Part shown: in pieces, positions 1 through 8,106 of the stretch
Layout of the letters: each line of letters begins with the position of its first letter
How positions within the stretch are numbered: position 1 is the stretch's first letter
DNA from: Clostridiaceae bacterium
Lineage (GTDB): Bacteria > Bacillota > Clostridia > UBA1212 > DUPL01
Length of the DNA: 11,709 nt
Direction of reading: 5' to 3'
NCBI GenBank assembly: GCA_012522035.1
Contig: JAAYLF010000101.1
Location: 1 to 11,709 of the forward strand
Made by a program: the position numbers and the translations under genes
The notes under the pieces: generated by a model
The model's database searches: none
Seen by the model: only the letters and a program-made list of their open reading frames with translations
What the model was told of the DNA's origin: nothing

Positions 1-631
1 GGTGCTTGGTGGAGCCATCACTGACGAAGAGCCGGAACTCTATTTTACAGAAATTGAGATTGTAATAATGGAGAAGCTATTCAGGCAGATGCTGCAGCTT
101 CTTGACGAGGCATGGCAGAAGGTGGTGGAGGTGGACTCTTCTTTGGAGAGGATAGAGACAAACCCGCAGTATGCACAAATAGCAGCCACCAATGAGCAGA
201 TTGCCATAGTTACTATGAATGTAAAGATTAGCAATGTGGAAGGTTTTATACATTTCTGTCTTCCACATCTGGCTATTAAGCCCATAGAAAAGCTGCTTTC
301 GGTCAAGTCCATGTACAATGTGTACGGAGAACAGAAGTCCGACAAGATGTCTGAACAGATAAAAGAACTAATTGACACTACCAGGCTGAACCTGGTGGCC
401 AGGTTCAACAACACCTTCAGCAGTGTCAAGGATGTTATGAACATACAAGAAGGAGACGTTATTGTGCTTGACCACAGGGTGGAAAGTCCAATAAATCTGT
501 ATGTTGAACATCTGCCAAAGTTCAAAGGAAAATTGGGAGTTAAAGATAGAAGATATTCGATCATGATAACTGACATTGAATATGAGGAGGACGACATAGA
601 TGAGTGGGATATTATCTCAAGCGGAAATTGA
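1..631 (+). CDS. fliM: Flagellar motor switch protein FliM, 3' part (5' end outside window)
   Basis: FliM forms the cytoplasmic C-ring of the flagellar motor and takes part in torque generation and direction switching. The frame is already open at the first base, so the gene is cut by the window edge. The in-frame GTG at position 2 is not a real start, because the N-terminal CheY-binding motif and much of the middle domain are missing. The visible 209 residues begin at a LGG followed by TEIE, the end of the FliM middle domain (typically LGG...LTEIE...IME). They continue through the helical segment with DEAW near residue 38, then a C-terminal SpoA/FliN-like domain (roughly residues 128-193) with EGDVIVLD and a short acidic tail. 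By comparison with FliM proteins of about 330 residues, roughly 120 residues lie upstream. The last 32 bases overlap fliY, whose ribosome binding site lies inside this gene, so the two are translationally coupled. Nothing looks broken. Confidence 0.95.
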   Translation, partial: VLGGAITDEEPELYFTEIEIVIMEKLFRQMLQLLDEAWQKVVEVDSSLERIETNPQYAQIAATNEQIAIVTMNVKISNVEGFIHFCLPHLAIKPIEKLLSVKSMYNVYGEQKSDKMSEQIKELIDTTRLNLVARFNNTFSSVKDVMNIQEGDVIVLDHRVESPINLYVEHLPKFKGKLGVKDRRYSIMITDIEYEEDDIDEWDIISSGN

Positions 632-1685
632 TGCATTGTTGAAAAGCAACTCGGTAGAGATAACTGATGAAGAGATAGATACTTTGGGTGAGATAGGGAA
701 CATAACCATGGGGACTGCTGCAACCACCCTTTACGAGATACTTGGAAAAAGGGTGGACATAACAACTCCCAAGGTTTCCGTTACCACCATGAGAAAAATG
801 GCTGAAACCTACACCATTCCCTATGTGGGAATTGAGGTGAAGTATGTTTCGGGTATTGAAGGGTTTTCATTCCTTGTTCTCAAGATGGTGGACGCCCTTA
901 TAATTGCAGATCTCTTGATGGGTGGAGACGGCACAAATCCAGGAGAGGAACTGGATGAGATACATCTGTCTGCTCTTAGTGAGACCATGAACCAGATGAT
1001 GGGATCTGCTGCCACGAGCATGTCGGAGATACTGGGTACAAGTGTTACCATTGCTCCTCCCAAGCTTTTTGAAGTCAGATTTGCAGACACCAAGCTGGAG
1101 AATATTCTCGAAGACGACGAGATTGTGAAGATAAGTTTCAAGATGGAGGTCGAGGACATAATCAACAGTGAGATAATGCAGATTATGCCCAAGGACTATG
1201 CCATCAAGTTTGTGGGAAAACTTCTTGGAACGGAAGAAGAGGACTCACATACAATATTGGAAACGGAGGAGGTCAAAGTGGAGGCAAAAGCCGACAGGGT
1301 TGAGGAAAAGAAAGAAAAGACAGCAAAAAGGCAGCCTTCTGCCAAAGTGAACGTAGCTCCTCTTGAACTCAATTCTTTTGATGATGAGGATAAAGAGGAA
1401 AAACTGGAAGTTGTTGATGTGGGAGACAATTTGGATCTGCTTATGGATGTGCCTCTGCCCATTACCATTGAACTGGGAAGAAGCAAAAAGATGATCAAGG
1501 AAATCCTTGAGCTTAACGAGGGTTCGGTAGTGGTTCTTGACAGATTCGCAGGAGATTTGGTTGATGTGGTGGTAAACGGCAAGCTGATTGCCAAAGGCGA
1601 AGTCGTTGTTGTGGATGAAAATTACGGTGTAAGGATAACGGAAGTGTTGTCCAAAAAAAGAGTTGTCAGGAAGGAAAGGGCGTAA
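600..1685 (+). CDS. fliY: Flagellar motor switch phosphatase FliY (CheC-like plus FliN-like domain)
   Basis: FliY is the Gram-positive C-ring component that combines the FliN structural role with dephosphorylation of CheY-P at the switch. The 361-residue protein starts with ILSQAEIDALL (residues 4-14), the EIDALL-type CheY-P docking peptide. Two CheC-type active sites follow and fit the family pattern [DS]xxxExxN(x22)P: D27, E31, N34, P57, and S124, E128, N131, P154. A charged, probably disordered linker spans about residues 208-270, and a SpoA/FliN domain follows from about residue 278 (PLPITIELGR, then EGSVVVLD). The ATG at 600 is preceded by AGGAGG at 585-590 with a 9-base spacer, inside fliM. 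FliN alone is about 130 residues, so this is the long FliY form. Both phosphatase sites look intact, so a CheY is expected in the cell although none is encoded next to this gene. Confidence 0.95.
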   Translation: MSGILSQAEIDALLKSNSVEITDEEIDTLGEIGNITMGTAATTLYEILGKRVDITTPKVSVTTMRKMAETYTIPYVGIEVKYVSGIEGFSFLVLKMVDALIIADLLMGGDGTNPGEELDEIHLSALSETMNQMMGSAATSMSEILGTSVTIAPPKLFEVRFADTKLENILEDDEIVKISFKMEVEDIINSEIMQIMPKDYAIKFVGKLLGTEEEDSHTILETEEVKVEAKADRVEEKKEKTAKRQPSAKVNVAPLELNSFDDEDKEEKLEVVDVGDNLDLLMDVPLPITIELGRSKKMIKEILELNEGSVVVLDRFAGDLVDVVVNGKLIAKGEVVVVDENYGVRITEVLSKKRVVRKERA

Positions 1686-1687
1686 AA

Positions 1688-2014
1688 TTGCCTGAGTTGT
1701 TTTACATAATTGTATTTGTGCTTGTGCTTGTTGGATGTTTCTTTGTTACAAAGTGGATATCAGTCAGGTCATACACACTTGTTAAAGGTAGAAACCTGAA
1801 AGTCATTGAAAGAATCCCTGTGGACAGGGACAAGTCCATCATACTCCTTGCAAGGGGTGAAAAGGTGTATCTTATTGGTGTTGCACCAAACAGCATAAAT
1901 GTTTTGGATACCTTTCCCAAGGGTGAAATAACGGAGCTTGAGGCAATGCAGGTAAAAATTCCTTTTGACAAAATACTAAGGAGGTTTGTCAATGAAAAAG
2001 AAGAAGAGGATTAA
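1688..2014 (+). CDS. fliO: Flagellar biosynthesis protein FliO/FliZ
   Basis: FliO is a small bitopic membrane protein that helps assemble the FliP ring of the flagellar export gate. This 108-residue protein has one membrane segment at about residues 4-22 (hydrophobic from LFYIIVF to FFVTKW). A cytoplasmic domain follows with the FliO pattern KVIERIPVDRDKSIILLARGE, then VYLIGVAP, the repeated beta elements of the family (called FliZ in Bacillus). The start is a TTG at 1688, two bases after the fliY stop. It is supported by a purine-rich AAGGAAAGGG at 1671-1680, and the membrane segment begins immediately afterwards. No cheY lies between fliY and this gene, unlike in Bacillus. The 3' end overlaps fliP by 23 bases. 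Sequence conservation in FliO is low, so the call rests on the local motif, topology and position between fliY and fliP. Confidence 0.88.
   Translation: MPELFYIIVFVLVLVGCFFVTKWISVRSYTLVKGRNLKVIERIPVDRDKSIILLARGEKVYLIGVAPNSINVLDTFPKGEITELEAMQVKIPFDKILRRFVNEKEEED
1978..1984 (+). promoter_or_regulatory. Ribosome binding site that fixes the fliP start
   Basis: AAGGAGG lies 7 bases upstream of the ATG at 1992 but only 1 base upstream of the in-frame TTG at 1986. The spacing shows that translation starts at the ATG. The site is inside the coding region of fliO. Confidence 0.85.
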
Positions 2015-2753
2015 AAAGACAACCCTCCTGGCATCAATAGTAATTGCCCTGATTGCCTTGTCACTGCTTGTCCCTGGCATAGTCATAGCACAGGAAGAGC
2101 CCATACCTTTTCCCGAGGTGGAGAATTCCTCAAGCGTAGTCAACATAATACTCCTATTGACCATCTTGTCAATTGCTCCTGCAATACTGTTGATGATGAC
2201 CTGCTTTACGAGAATCATAATTGTGCTTTCCTTTACAAGAAGCGGTATAGGAGCACAGCAGATGCCTCCGAATCAGGTTTTAATTGGCCTTGCATTATTC
2301 CTTACCTTTTTCATAATGCAGCCTGTTTTGTCTGAGATTAACAGAGAAGCATACAGGCCTCTTATGCAGGGAGAGATAACAACTCAGGAGGCTCTTGACA
2401 GAGGAAAAAAACCTCTTAAGGAGTTCATGCTGAAGAATACCTACAGTCAGGACCTTAACTTGTTCATAGAGCTGTCAGGAAAGGAAGCGCCTGAAACATA
2501 CGATGAGCTCCCAATGACTACAGTGGTTCCCGCCCTTGCCATCAGCGAGCTTAAAAGAGGCTTCCAAATGGGGTTCTTCATACTGATACCTTTCATTGTA
2601 ATTGACATGATTGTGGCCAGCACGCTTATGTCCATGGGTATGATGATGCTGCCGCCGACCATGATATCACTGCCTTTTAAAGTGCTTTTGTTTGTGTTGG
2701 TGGATGGCTGGAGCCTTACAGTAAAAACATTGGTAGAGAGTTTTGGAGGTTGA
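1992..2753 (+). CDS. fliP: Flagellar export gate protein FliP
   Basis: FliP forms the core ring (with FliQ and FliR) of the flagellar type III export gate in the inner membrane. The 253-residue protein has a basic N-terminus (MKKKKRIKK) and a hydrophobic stretch ending at about residue 33 (IVIA before QEE), a likely cleavable signal peptide as known for FliP. Family landmarks follow: MTCFTRIIIVLSFTR, QMPPNQVLIGLALFLTFF, the periplasmic LKEFM...LFIELSG segment, VPALAISELKRGFQMGFFI, and a C-terminal hairpin with MSMGMMMLPP and the conserved DGW before the end. The start is set at the ATG at 1992 rather than an upstream TTG because of the ribosome binding site spacing. The gene overlaps fliO by 23 bases and stops 4 bases before fliQ. 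Length is as expected and no changes stand out. Confidence 0.97.
   Translation: MKKKKRIKKTTLLASIVIALIALSLLVPGIVIAQEEPIPFPEVENSSSVVNIILLLTILSIAPAILLMMTCFTRIIIVLSFTRSGIGAQQMPPNQVLIGLALFLTFFIMQPVLSEINREAYRPLMQGEITTQEALDRGKKPLKEFMLKNTYSQDLNLFIELSGKEAPETYDELPMTTVVPALAISELKRGFQMGFFILIPFIVIDMIVASTLMSMGMMMLPPTMISLPFKVLLFVLVDGWSLTVKTLVESFGG
2745..2749 (+). promoter_or_regulatory. Ribosome binding site that fixes the fliQ start
   Basis: GGAGG at the very end of fliP sits 8 bases before the ATG at 2758. An in-frame TTG at 2743 overlaps this site and cannot use it, so fliQ begins at 2758. Confidence 0.85.
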
Positions 2754-2757
2754 GGAT

Positions 2758-3024
2758 ATGGACCAGTCGGATGCTGTTGCAATTTTAAAAGAGGCACTTT
2801 CCGTAGTTCTGACCGTGGCATCTCCCATACTGATATCTGCCATTGTCATTGGGCTTTGCGTATCAATTATTCAGGCAGCAACCCAGATAAACGAGCAGTC
2901 GTTAGGTTTTGTGCTCAAGATACTGGCAATTTTCATTGCCCTGATTGTTTTCGGGCCCTGGATGATAACAAGACTGATTGATTTTGCATCAATGATTTTT
3001 GACTACATGGCACATATGGTTTAG
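2758..3024 (+). CDS. fliQ: Flagellar export gate protein FliQ
   Basis: FliQ is a two-helix membrane subunit that packs around FliP in the export gate. The 88-residue protein is the standard family length. It has an N-terminal DQSDAVAILKEAL helix and a first hydrophobic hairpin helix (about residues 15-38, ending SIIQAATQINEQSL, the best conserved part of the family). A second hydrophobic helix of about residues 50-70 carries FGPWM, and a C-terminal segment is rich in Met and Phe. The gene lies 4 bases after fliP and 13 bases before fliR. The call is secure from motif, length and order. Confidence 0.96.
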   Translation: MDQSDAVAILKEALSVVLTVASPILISAIVIGLCVSIIQAATQINEQSLGFVLKILAIFIALIVFGPWMITRLIDFASMIFDYMAHMV

Positions 3025-3037
3025 GTGGATTTGTTAA

Positions 3038-3814
3038 ATGGAAACAGAAGTACTTTTTAATTTTACAATGCATTTCATGCTCATTCTGATTAGAACAGCG
3101 GCAATTTTTACCTTCTCGCCCGTGTTTGGCAGAAGGAATGTACCCGCGATGTTCAAAATCGGTTTTAGCGTGATGCTCAGTCTGATTCTATACAATTTGT
3201 TTCCAGCGCCAGGTAGTCAAGTGTTTAACCTTTACGAATATACGATAAGTTGTTTGAAAGAGCTGTTTGTTGGACTTTTGATTGGATACGTTACTGTCAT
3301 GGTGTTTTCCGTTGCAAATATGGCAGGGCAGTTCATAGACGTGCAGATTGGATTTGGAATGGCACAGCTTTTCAGCCAGGAAATGGGCACTCAGGTATCA
3401 ATAAATGCAAACCTTTTGAATATTATTATGATTCTTTGTTTTTTTATAACCAACGGACATCATGCACTTATACGAATACTTGCCAACACTTTTTATACCC
3501 TGCCGCCAGGCAATTATTCCATAAATTTTAACATAGCAGGGGTAATAGTCAGCGTGTTTGCATCCTGCGTTGTTATGGGAGTGCAGATTGCCATGCCGAT
3601 TGTGGCAGCCACCTTCATTACCGAGATGATCATGGGGATTCTTATGAGAACAGTTCCCCAGATGAACATGTTTATAATCGGCATACCTCTCAAGTTGATA
3701 ATAGGGCTTATGCTGCTTGTTTTGATTTCTCCCATGTTTGTGCTAACGACCCAGCCGCTTTTCAGCAGCATGTATGATTCAATCAATGATCTTCTTGGAG
3801 GTGTGGCAGCGTGA
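3038..3814 (+). CDS. fliR: Flagellar export gate protein FliR
   Basis: FliR is the single-copy subunit that completes the FliP5-FliQ4-FliR1 export gate. The 258-residue protein consists mostly of membrane helices. An N-terminal segment contains RTAAIFTFSPVFGRR and leads to VPAMFKIGFSVMLS, typical of FliR. A central region has FVGLLIGYV, then AGQFIDVQIGFGMA, the best conserved FliR block. The C-terminal part has LRTVPQMNMFIIGIPLK, the RxxPQxNxFxxGxPLK signature, followed by a hydrophobic helix. The ATG at 3038 has AGGTGG at 3023-3028, spaced 9 bases and overlapping the fliQ stop. The last four bases overlap flhB (GTGA). The protein has normal length and no FlhB fusion, which occurs in some clostridia; here FlhB is a separate gene. 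Confidence 0.96.
   Translation: METEVLFNFTMHFMLILIRTAAIFTFSPVFGRRNVPAMFKIGFSVMLSLILYNLFPAPGSQVFNLYEYTISCLKELFVGLLIGYVTVMVFSVANMAGQFIDVQIGFGMAQLFSQEMGTQVSINANLLNIIMILCFFITNGHHALIRILANTFYTLPPGNYSINFNIAGVIVSVFASCVVMGVQIAMPIVAATFITEMIMGILMRTVPQMNMFIIGIPLKLIIGLMLLVLISPMFVLTTQPLFSSMYDSINDLLGGVAA
3797..3801 (+). promoter_or_regulatory. Ribosome binding site supporting a GTG start for flhB
   Basis: GGAGG is 9 bases before the GTG at 3811. The later in-frame ATGs at 3823 and 3829 are more than 20 bases away, so the GTG overlapping the fliR stop is the better start. Confidence 0.7.
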
Positions 3815-4893
3815 TTCTGTTCATGGCCATGGACGACAGAACTGAAAAGCCAACCCCCAAGAAACGAAGGGATACCAGGGAAAAAGGCGAGGTTTTAAAA
3901 AGCCAGGAATTGTCCAGTGCAGTGGTTTTATTGAGCCTGGTTACCATAATTAAAACCTTTTCATCATATATAGGGCTCAAGGTTTCAAATGTATTTCTAG
4001 AACTAAGAATGGACATGAACCTTGAGAGTACTAATTTTGACAAGGACTTTGTCCACAATTACCTGTTAAAAGGGTTTGTATTCATTTTTCTATGCATATT
4101 TCCCGTCCTTGTGGCGGCGGTTTTAACAGGATTGCTTGTCAACTACATGCAGATTGGATTTCTGTTCACAACCAAGGCACTAAGACCAAGATTTGACAGG
4201 CTGAATCCGATTAACGGGCTTAAAAGAGTAATTTCAATGAGAGCCTTGGAGGAGCTTTTCAAGTCCATAGTTAAAAAAACGATACTGGGACTTGTCCTAT
4301 ACTCCACCATAAGGAAGAAGGTCGATGAAATACCAGCTCTTGTTGTGTATGACCTGGGTACATCTCTTGATTTCATGGTGGACCTGGCATTGGAAGTTGG
4401 AATGAGGTGCGGTCTTTTTCTTCTGGTCATCGGAGTTGTTGATTATTTCTACCAGTGGTGGATGTTTGAAAGAAACTTAATGATGACGAAGCAGGAAGTA
4501 AAGGAAGAATTCAAACAGCTTGAAGGAAATCCACAGACAAAGAGCAGGATAAAGGAAAAACAAAGAGAAATTGGCATGCGCAGAATGATGCATGCAGTAC
4601 CGGAAGCAGATGTGGTGGTTGTAAACCCAACCCACTATGCAGTAGCTCTGAAGTACGATCCGGAAAAGCACGCATCCCCCATAGTGCTGGCAAAGGGTAA
4701 AGGTTATGTGGCACTTAGGATAAGGGAAATTGCCAAAGATAATAATGTAGAGATTGTGGAAAACAAGGAAGTTGCAAGAGCACTGTATGACACGACAGAA
4801 ATAGGGCAGCAGATTCCGGAAAGCCTGTACCGAGCGGTGGCTGAAATACTTGCTTATGTTTACAGGATGAGAAATTACAGAGGTGGTTATTAA
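3811..4893 (+). CDS. flhB: Flagellar export switch protein FlhB
   Basis: FlhB is the export-gate protein whose self-cleaved cytoplasmic domain switches substrate specificity from rod/hook to filament proteins. The 360-residue protein shows the N-terminal family signature DRTEKPTPKKRRDTREKGEV and SQEL. Four membrane segments follow within about residues 30-220. The amphipathic region has FDRLNPINGLKRV, and the cytoplasmic part has EFKQLEGNPQTK. The autocleavage site NPTH occupies residues 272-275 (cleavage expected after N272), within VVVNPTHYAVAL, and is intact. The downstream PIVLAKGKG and PESLYRAVAEILAYVY blocks are typical of the family. The start is a GTG overlapping the fliR stop by 4 bases. 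The stop TAA shares its last base with the flhA ATG, giving tight coupling with flhA. Confidence 0.97.
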   Translation: MILFMAMDDRTEKPTPKKRRDTREKGEVLKSQELSSAVVLLSLVTIIKTFSSYIGLKVSNVFLELRMDMNLESTNFDKDFVHNYLLKGFVFIFLCIFPVLVAAVLTGLLVNYMQIGFLFTTKALRPRFDRLNPINGLKRVISMRALEELFKSIVKKTILGLVLYSTIRKKVDEIPALVVYDLGTSLDFMVDLALEVGMRCGLFLLVIGVVDYFYQWWMFERNLMMTKQEVKEEFKQLEGNPQTKSRIKEKQREIGMRRMMHAVPEADVVVVNPTHYAVALKYDPEKHASPIVLAKGKGYVALRIREIAKDNNVEIVENKEVARALYDTTEIGQQIPESLYRAVAEILAYVYRMRNYRGGY

Positions 4894-6932
4894 TGCTTAA
4901 GATTGGGGATATAATTGTATCTCTTGCCATAATTGCAATAATTGTGCTTATTATCATACCCCTTGGCACAATAGCTTTGGATTTTCTATTGCTTCTAAAT
5001 CTTGTATTGTCAATAGTGGTCCTTTTGACCTCGTTATACATAACCGAGCCTTTGCAGTTTTCGATTTTCCCCTCGCTGTTATTAATCATAACCTTGTTCA
5101 GGCTTGGCCTTAACATATCAGCCACAAGACTGATTCTTTCAAACAGCGGGCAGGCGGGAGAAGTCATAAACACCTTTGGCAACTTTGTAATATCGGGCAA
5201 TGTGGTAGTAGGTTTCATTGTCTTCCTTATTCTTGTTGCCATCCAGTTCATAGTTATTACCAAGGGTTCGGAAAGAGTTGCTGAAGTTGCGGCAAGGTTT
5301 ACCCTGGACGCAATGCCGGGCAAGCAGATGGCAATAGATGCGGATTTGAACTCCGGGCTGATTGATGAGGAAACTGCCAAGAAAAGAAGAAAAGACGTGC
5401 AGAGAGAGGCGGATTTCTTCGGAGCGATGGACGGTGCCAGCAAATTCGTAAAAGGCGATGCCATTGTAGGCATACTGATAACAATTATCAACTTCATTGG
5501 TGGCATAATTATTGGAATGCTGCAGGGCGGCATGAGTTTTGGCCAGGTGGTGGAGGTTTATGCGCTTGCTACAGTTGGAGGCGGTCTTGTAATCCAGCTG
5601 CCTGCACTTTTGGTATCCACTGCAACAGGTATAACTGTAACAAGAAGTGCATCGGAAGACAGCATGGGCGTGGACATGAAGGAGCAGCTGTTTGGCAATG
5701 CCAACATACTATTAATCTCCGGCGGCATTATGTTGTTCATGGTCCTCATACCCGGCTTTCCAAAGATTCCTTTGCTTGTATTGGGCTCCTTGTTCATATT
5801 CCTCTCGGTGACTCTTAATAAAAACAAGAAGAAGGAACTTAAGATTATAGAGACGGAGAGGGAAAAGCAGATAGCAAAGGAAAAAAGAAAACCAGAAGAT
5901 GTGCACAGCCTGCTTGAAATTGATCCGATTGAGTTTGAATTTGGATACAACATCATACCTCTTGTTGACGCATCCCAGGGGGGAGATCTTCTCGACAGGG
6001 TTACAATGATAAGGAAGCAGTGTGCAACAGAACTTGGAATGATAATCCCGGTAATCAGGCTGAGGGACAACATGCAGCTTGATCCCGATACATATATTAT
6101 CAAGATAAAGGGCAACCAGGTGGCAGAAGGTGAGATCATGCCTGACCACTACCTGGGCATAAAGAGTGATGACACTCCTGACAGTATTGATGGAGTGGAC
6201 ACAATTGAAAGAGCTTTTGGTCTGCCGGCGAAATGGATACATAAGAGCAACAAGACAAAGGCTGAAATGTATGGATATACACTGATAGACCTGTCTTCAG
6301 TTATTGCCACACATCTTACTGAAGTCCTTAAGAGACACGGTCACGAGCTTCTAACAAGACAGCAGGTCAGAAATCTTCTTGACATAGTTAAAAAGACGCA
6401 GCCGGTTCTTGTGGAGGAGGTTGTGCCCAATGTGGTAACACTGGGAGAGGTTCAAAAGGTGCTTGCAAACCTTTTGAGAGAGGGAGTGCCGATAAGGGAT
6501 TTGCCCACCATTCTGGAAGCCCTTGGAGACTACGGCACAATTACCAAAGACATAGAGATGTTGGTGGAATATGTGCGCCAGAGTCTTAAAAGGACCATTA
6601 CGCACAGATTCCTGAAAAAGGACGAGGTGGTGGTTGCCATTACCTTGGATCCGGAACTTGAACAGCTGATACTAAACAACATACACAAGACAAAACATGG
6701 TTCCTATGTGAATCTGGAACCCCAGGTTCTACAGAAGATCCTTATTGGTCTGAAGGATGCCATTGAAAGCCTGGGAAGAACGGGTATCGAGCCTATAGTC
6801 ATAACATCACCGATTGTTCGATACCACTTCAAGAGAATGACGGAACAGCTTGTACCAGATTTGGTGGTTCTGTCATACAGTGAGATAGAGCCGGATGTTC
6901 AAATACATGCGGAGAAAGTTATTGGAATATAA
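4893..6932 (+). CDS. flhA: Flagellar export protein FlhA (FHIPEP family)
   Basis: FlhA forms the nonameric export-gate ring that couples proton flow to secretion and docks chaperone-substrate complexes on its cytoplasmic domain. The 679-residue protein is a normal length. The first ~310 residues are predicted membrane domain, including FRLGLNISATRLIL, TKGSERVAEVAARF and the FHIPEP loop with LDAMPGKQMAIDADL (from residue 138) and KRRKDVQREADFFGAMDGASKFVKGDAI. The remainder is the cytoplasmic FlhA-C domain, with IGLKD-type and TSPIVRYHFKRM blocks near the C-terminus. The ATG overlaps the last base of the flhB stop (TAATG), with AGGTGG at 4881-4886 upstream. flhF follows after an 18-base gap. 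All main landmarks are present. Confidence 0.97.
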   Translation: MLKIGDIIVSLAIIAIIVLIIIPLGTIALDFLLLLNLVLSIVVLLTSLYITEPLQFSIFPSLLLIITLFRLGLNISATRLILSNSGQAGEVINTFGNFVISGNVVVGFIVFLILVAIQFIVITKGSERVAEVAARFTLDAMPGKQMAIDADLNSGLIDEETAKKRRKDVQREADFFGAMDGASKFVKGDAIVGILITIINFIGGIIIGMLQGGMSFGQVVEVYALATVGGGLVIQLPALLVSTATGITVTRSASEDSMGVDMKEQLFGNANILLISGGIMLFMVLIPGFPKIPLLVLGSLFIFLSVTLNKNKKKELKIIETEREKQIAKEKRKPEDVHSLLEIDPIEFEFGYNIIPLVDASQGGDLLDRVTMIRKQCATELGMIIPVIRLRDNMQLDPDTYIIKIKGNQVAEGEIMPDHYLGIKSDDTPDSIDGVDTIERAFGLPAKWIHKSNKTKAEMYGYTLIDLSSVIATHLTEVLKRHGHELLTRQQVRNLLDIVKKTQPVLVEEVVPNVVTLGEVQKVLANLLREGVPIRDLPTILEALGDYGTITKDIEMLVEYVRQSLKRTITHRFLKKDEVVVAITLDPELEQLILNNIHKTKHGSYVNLEPQVLQKILIGLKDAIESLGRTGIEPIVITSPIVRYHFKRMTEQLVPDLVVLSYSEIEPDVQIHAEKVIGI

Positions 6933-6950
6933 CCGAAGAGGAGTAAGGGT

Positions 6951-8093
6951 ATGAATGTAAAAAGATTTCTTGTAGAGGACATGTCCGAGGCGGTTTCGAA
7001 AATAAAGTATTCACTTGGTCCTGACGCAGTCATTGTCAACACCAGGAATGTAAGGAGGAAGGGTTTAAAAGGACTGTTCCAGCCTCCCATGATAGAGGTT
7101 ATTGCTGTGGCAGATTCCAGAAAACCAGCTCCAAAAATTGAACCTGACTTTGATTATGAATACAACAAACTTCTAAAAACAAAGATTGACAGTCTCAGCG
7201 AGCAGTTTGAGTCAATCTTTAACAATGCCATGACCAAGAATGAAACTCCTTCCGTGCAGTTGGAAGAAAAGACTGAAGAGATAAAGGAAGAGAAGGAAGA
7301 AGACCCAAAGTCAGAGGAATATCAGGACAATGACTATGTCAAAAAGTTGGTAGAGCAAGAGGTTTTGGAAGAGGTCGCAATTGAGATTGTAAAGGAAGCG
7401 GAAGATATTGTGAGGAAAAGGGACGATGCCCAAATGGAGGATGTCATAAAGCATCTTCTGCAATCCTGTCTTGGTCAGCCAATGCCTGTCAAGCTTGCAA
7501 AATACAGAAGAAAGATAATTTTCCTGCTAGGACCTACCGGTGTGGGAAAAACCACTACAATTGCGAAACTTGCTTCCATATTTACTCTTAAGAAAAAGGC
7601 AAAGGTCTGCCTAGTGGCGTGTGATACATACAGGATTGCAGCCGTGGAACAGCTAAAGACCTATGCCGATATTCTTAACATACCTCTTGAGGTTGTGAGA
7701 AACAATGAGGAGTTTGGCAAAGTGCTCATGAACCATGAGCAGGAGGATGTAATTCTTGTGGATACTGCAGGCAGAAGTCCAACAGACCCGGTAAAAAAGG
7801 AAGAGGTAATGCCGCTCTTTGAAATGTGTGACTCGTACGAGGTATACCTTGTTATGAGTGCCACAACTTCCTACAAGGGCTGCATGCACATACTTAAGAA
7901 CTATGATTTTCTTGATGATTACAAGCTGCTGATAACAAAGGTGGATGAAGCGCCTACCTTTGGCAATATTGTGAATATTGCATGGCAGTCCAAAAAGAGT
8001 ATTGGATATGTGACAACGGGTCAGAACGTACCTGACGATATTATTGAGCTGAACGAGGAGAACTTAAGTTACATTACAGACAGAATACTATAG
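6951..8093 (+). CDS. flhF: Flagellar SRP-type GTPase FlhF
   Basis: FlhF is the third SRP-family GTPase, which positions flagella and is stimulated by the N-terminal peptide of FlhG. The 380-residue protein has the FlhF-type N-terminal domain (MNVKRFLVEDMSEAVSKI, then LGPDAVIVNTRNV). A Glu/Lys-rich linker spans about residues 98-125, followed by the helical N domain and the G domain. GTPase motifs are complete: GPTGVGKTTT at 194-203, DTYR at 225-228, DTAGR at 271-275, TKVD at 329-332 and TGQNVPDD near residue 363. The ATG at 6951 has AGAGGAG 7 bases upstream. The next gene, which carries the FlhF-activating motif, begins 13 bases after the stop. No catalytic motif is lost, so an active GTPase is expected. 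That contrasts with the degenerate ATPase encoded next. Confidence 0.96.
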   Translation: MNVKRFLVEDMSEAVSKIKYSLGPDAVIVNTRNVRRKGLKGLFQPPMIEVIAVADSRKPAPKIEPDFDYEYNKLLKTKIDSLSEQFESIFNNAMTKNETPSVQLEEKTEEIKEEKEEDPKSEEYQDNDYVKKLVEQEVLEEVAIEIVKEAEDIVRKRDDAQMEDVIKHLLQSCLGQPMPVKLAKYRRKIIFLLGPTGVGKTTTIAKLASIFTLKKKAKVCLVACDTYRIAAVEQLKTYADILNIPLEVVRNNEEFGKVLMNHEQEDVILVDTAGRSPTDPVKKEEVMPLFEMCDSYEVYLVMSATTSYKGCMHILKNYDFLDDYKLLITKVDEAPTFGNIVNIAWQSKKSIGYVTTGQNVPDDIIELNEENLSYITDRIL

Positions 8094-8106
8094 AGAGGGC
8101 TTTAAT

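Noticed and set aside
40..765. A 241-residue minus-strand frame opposite fliM/fliY
   Set aside because: Ser/Cys-rich shadow with no domain; fliM and fliY are certain on the + strand.
4715..5533. A 272-residue minus-strand frame opposite flhB/flhA
   Set aside because: Low-complexity, Ser/Ile/Met-rich translation typical of the antisense of hydrophobic coding sequence; both forward genes are unambiguous.
7653..7671. TAAAG followed by GCCGATAT inside flhF, resembling a flagellar sigma promoter
   Set aside because: The elements are about 7 bases apart instead of about 15 and lie inside the FlhF G-domain coding sequence.
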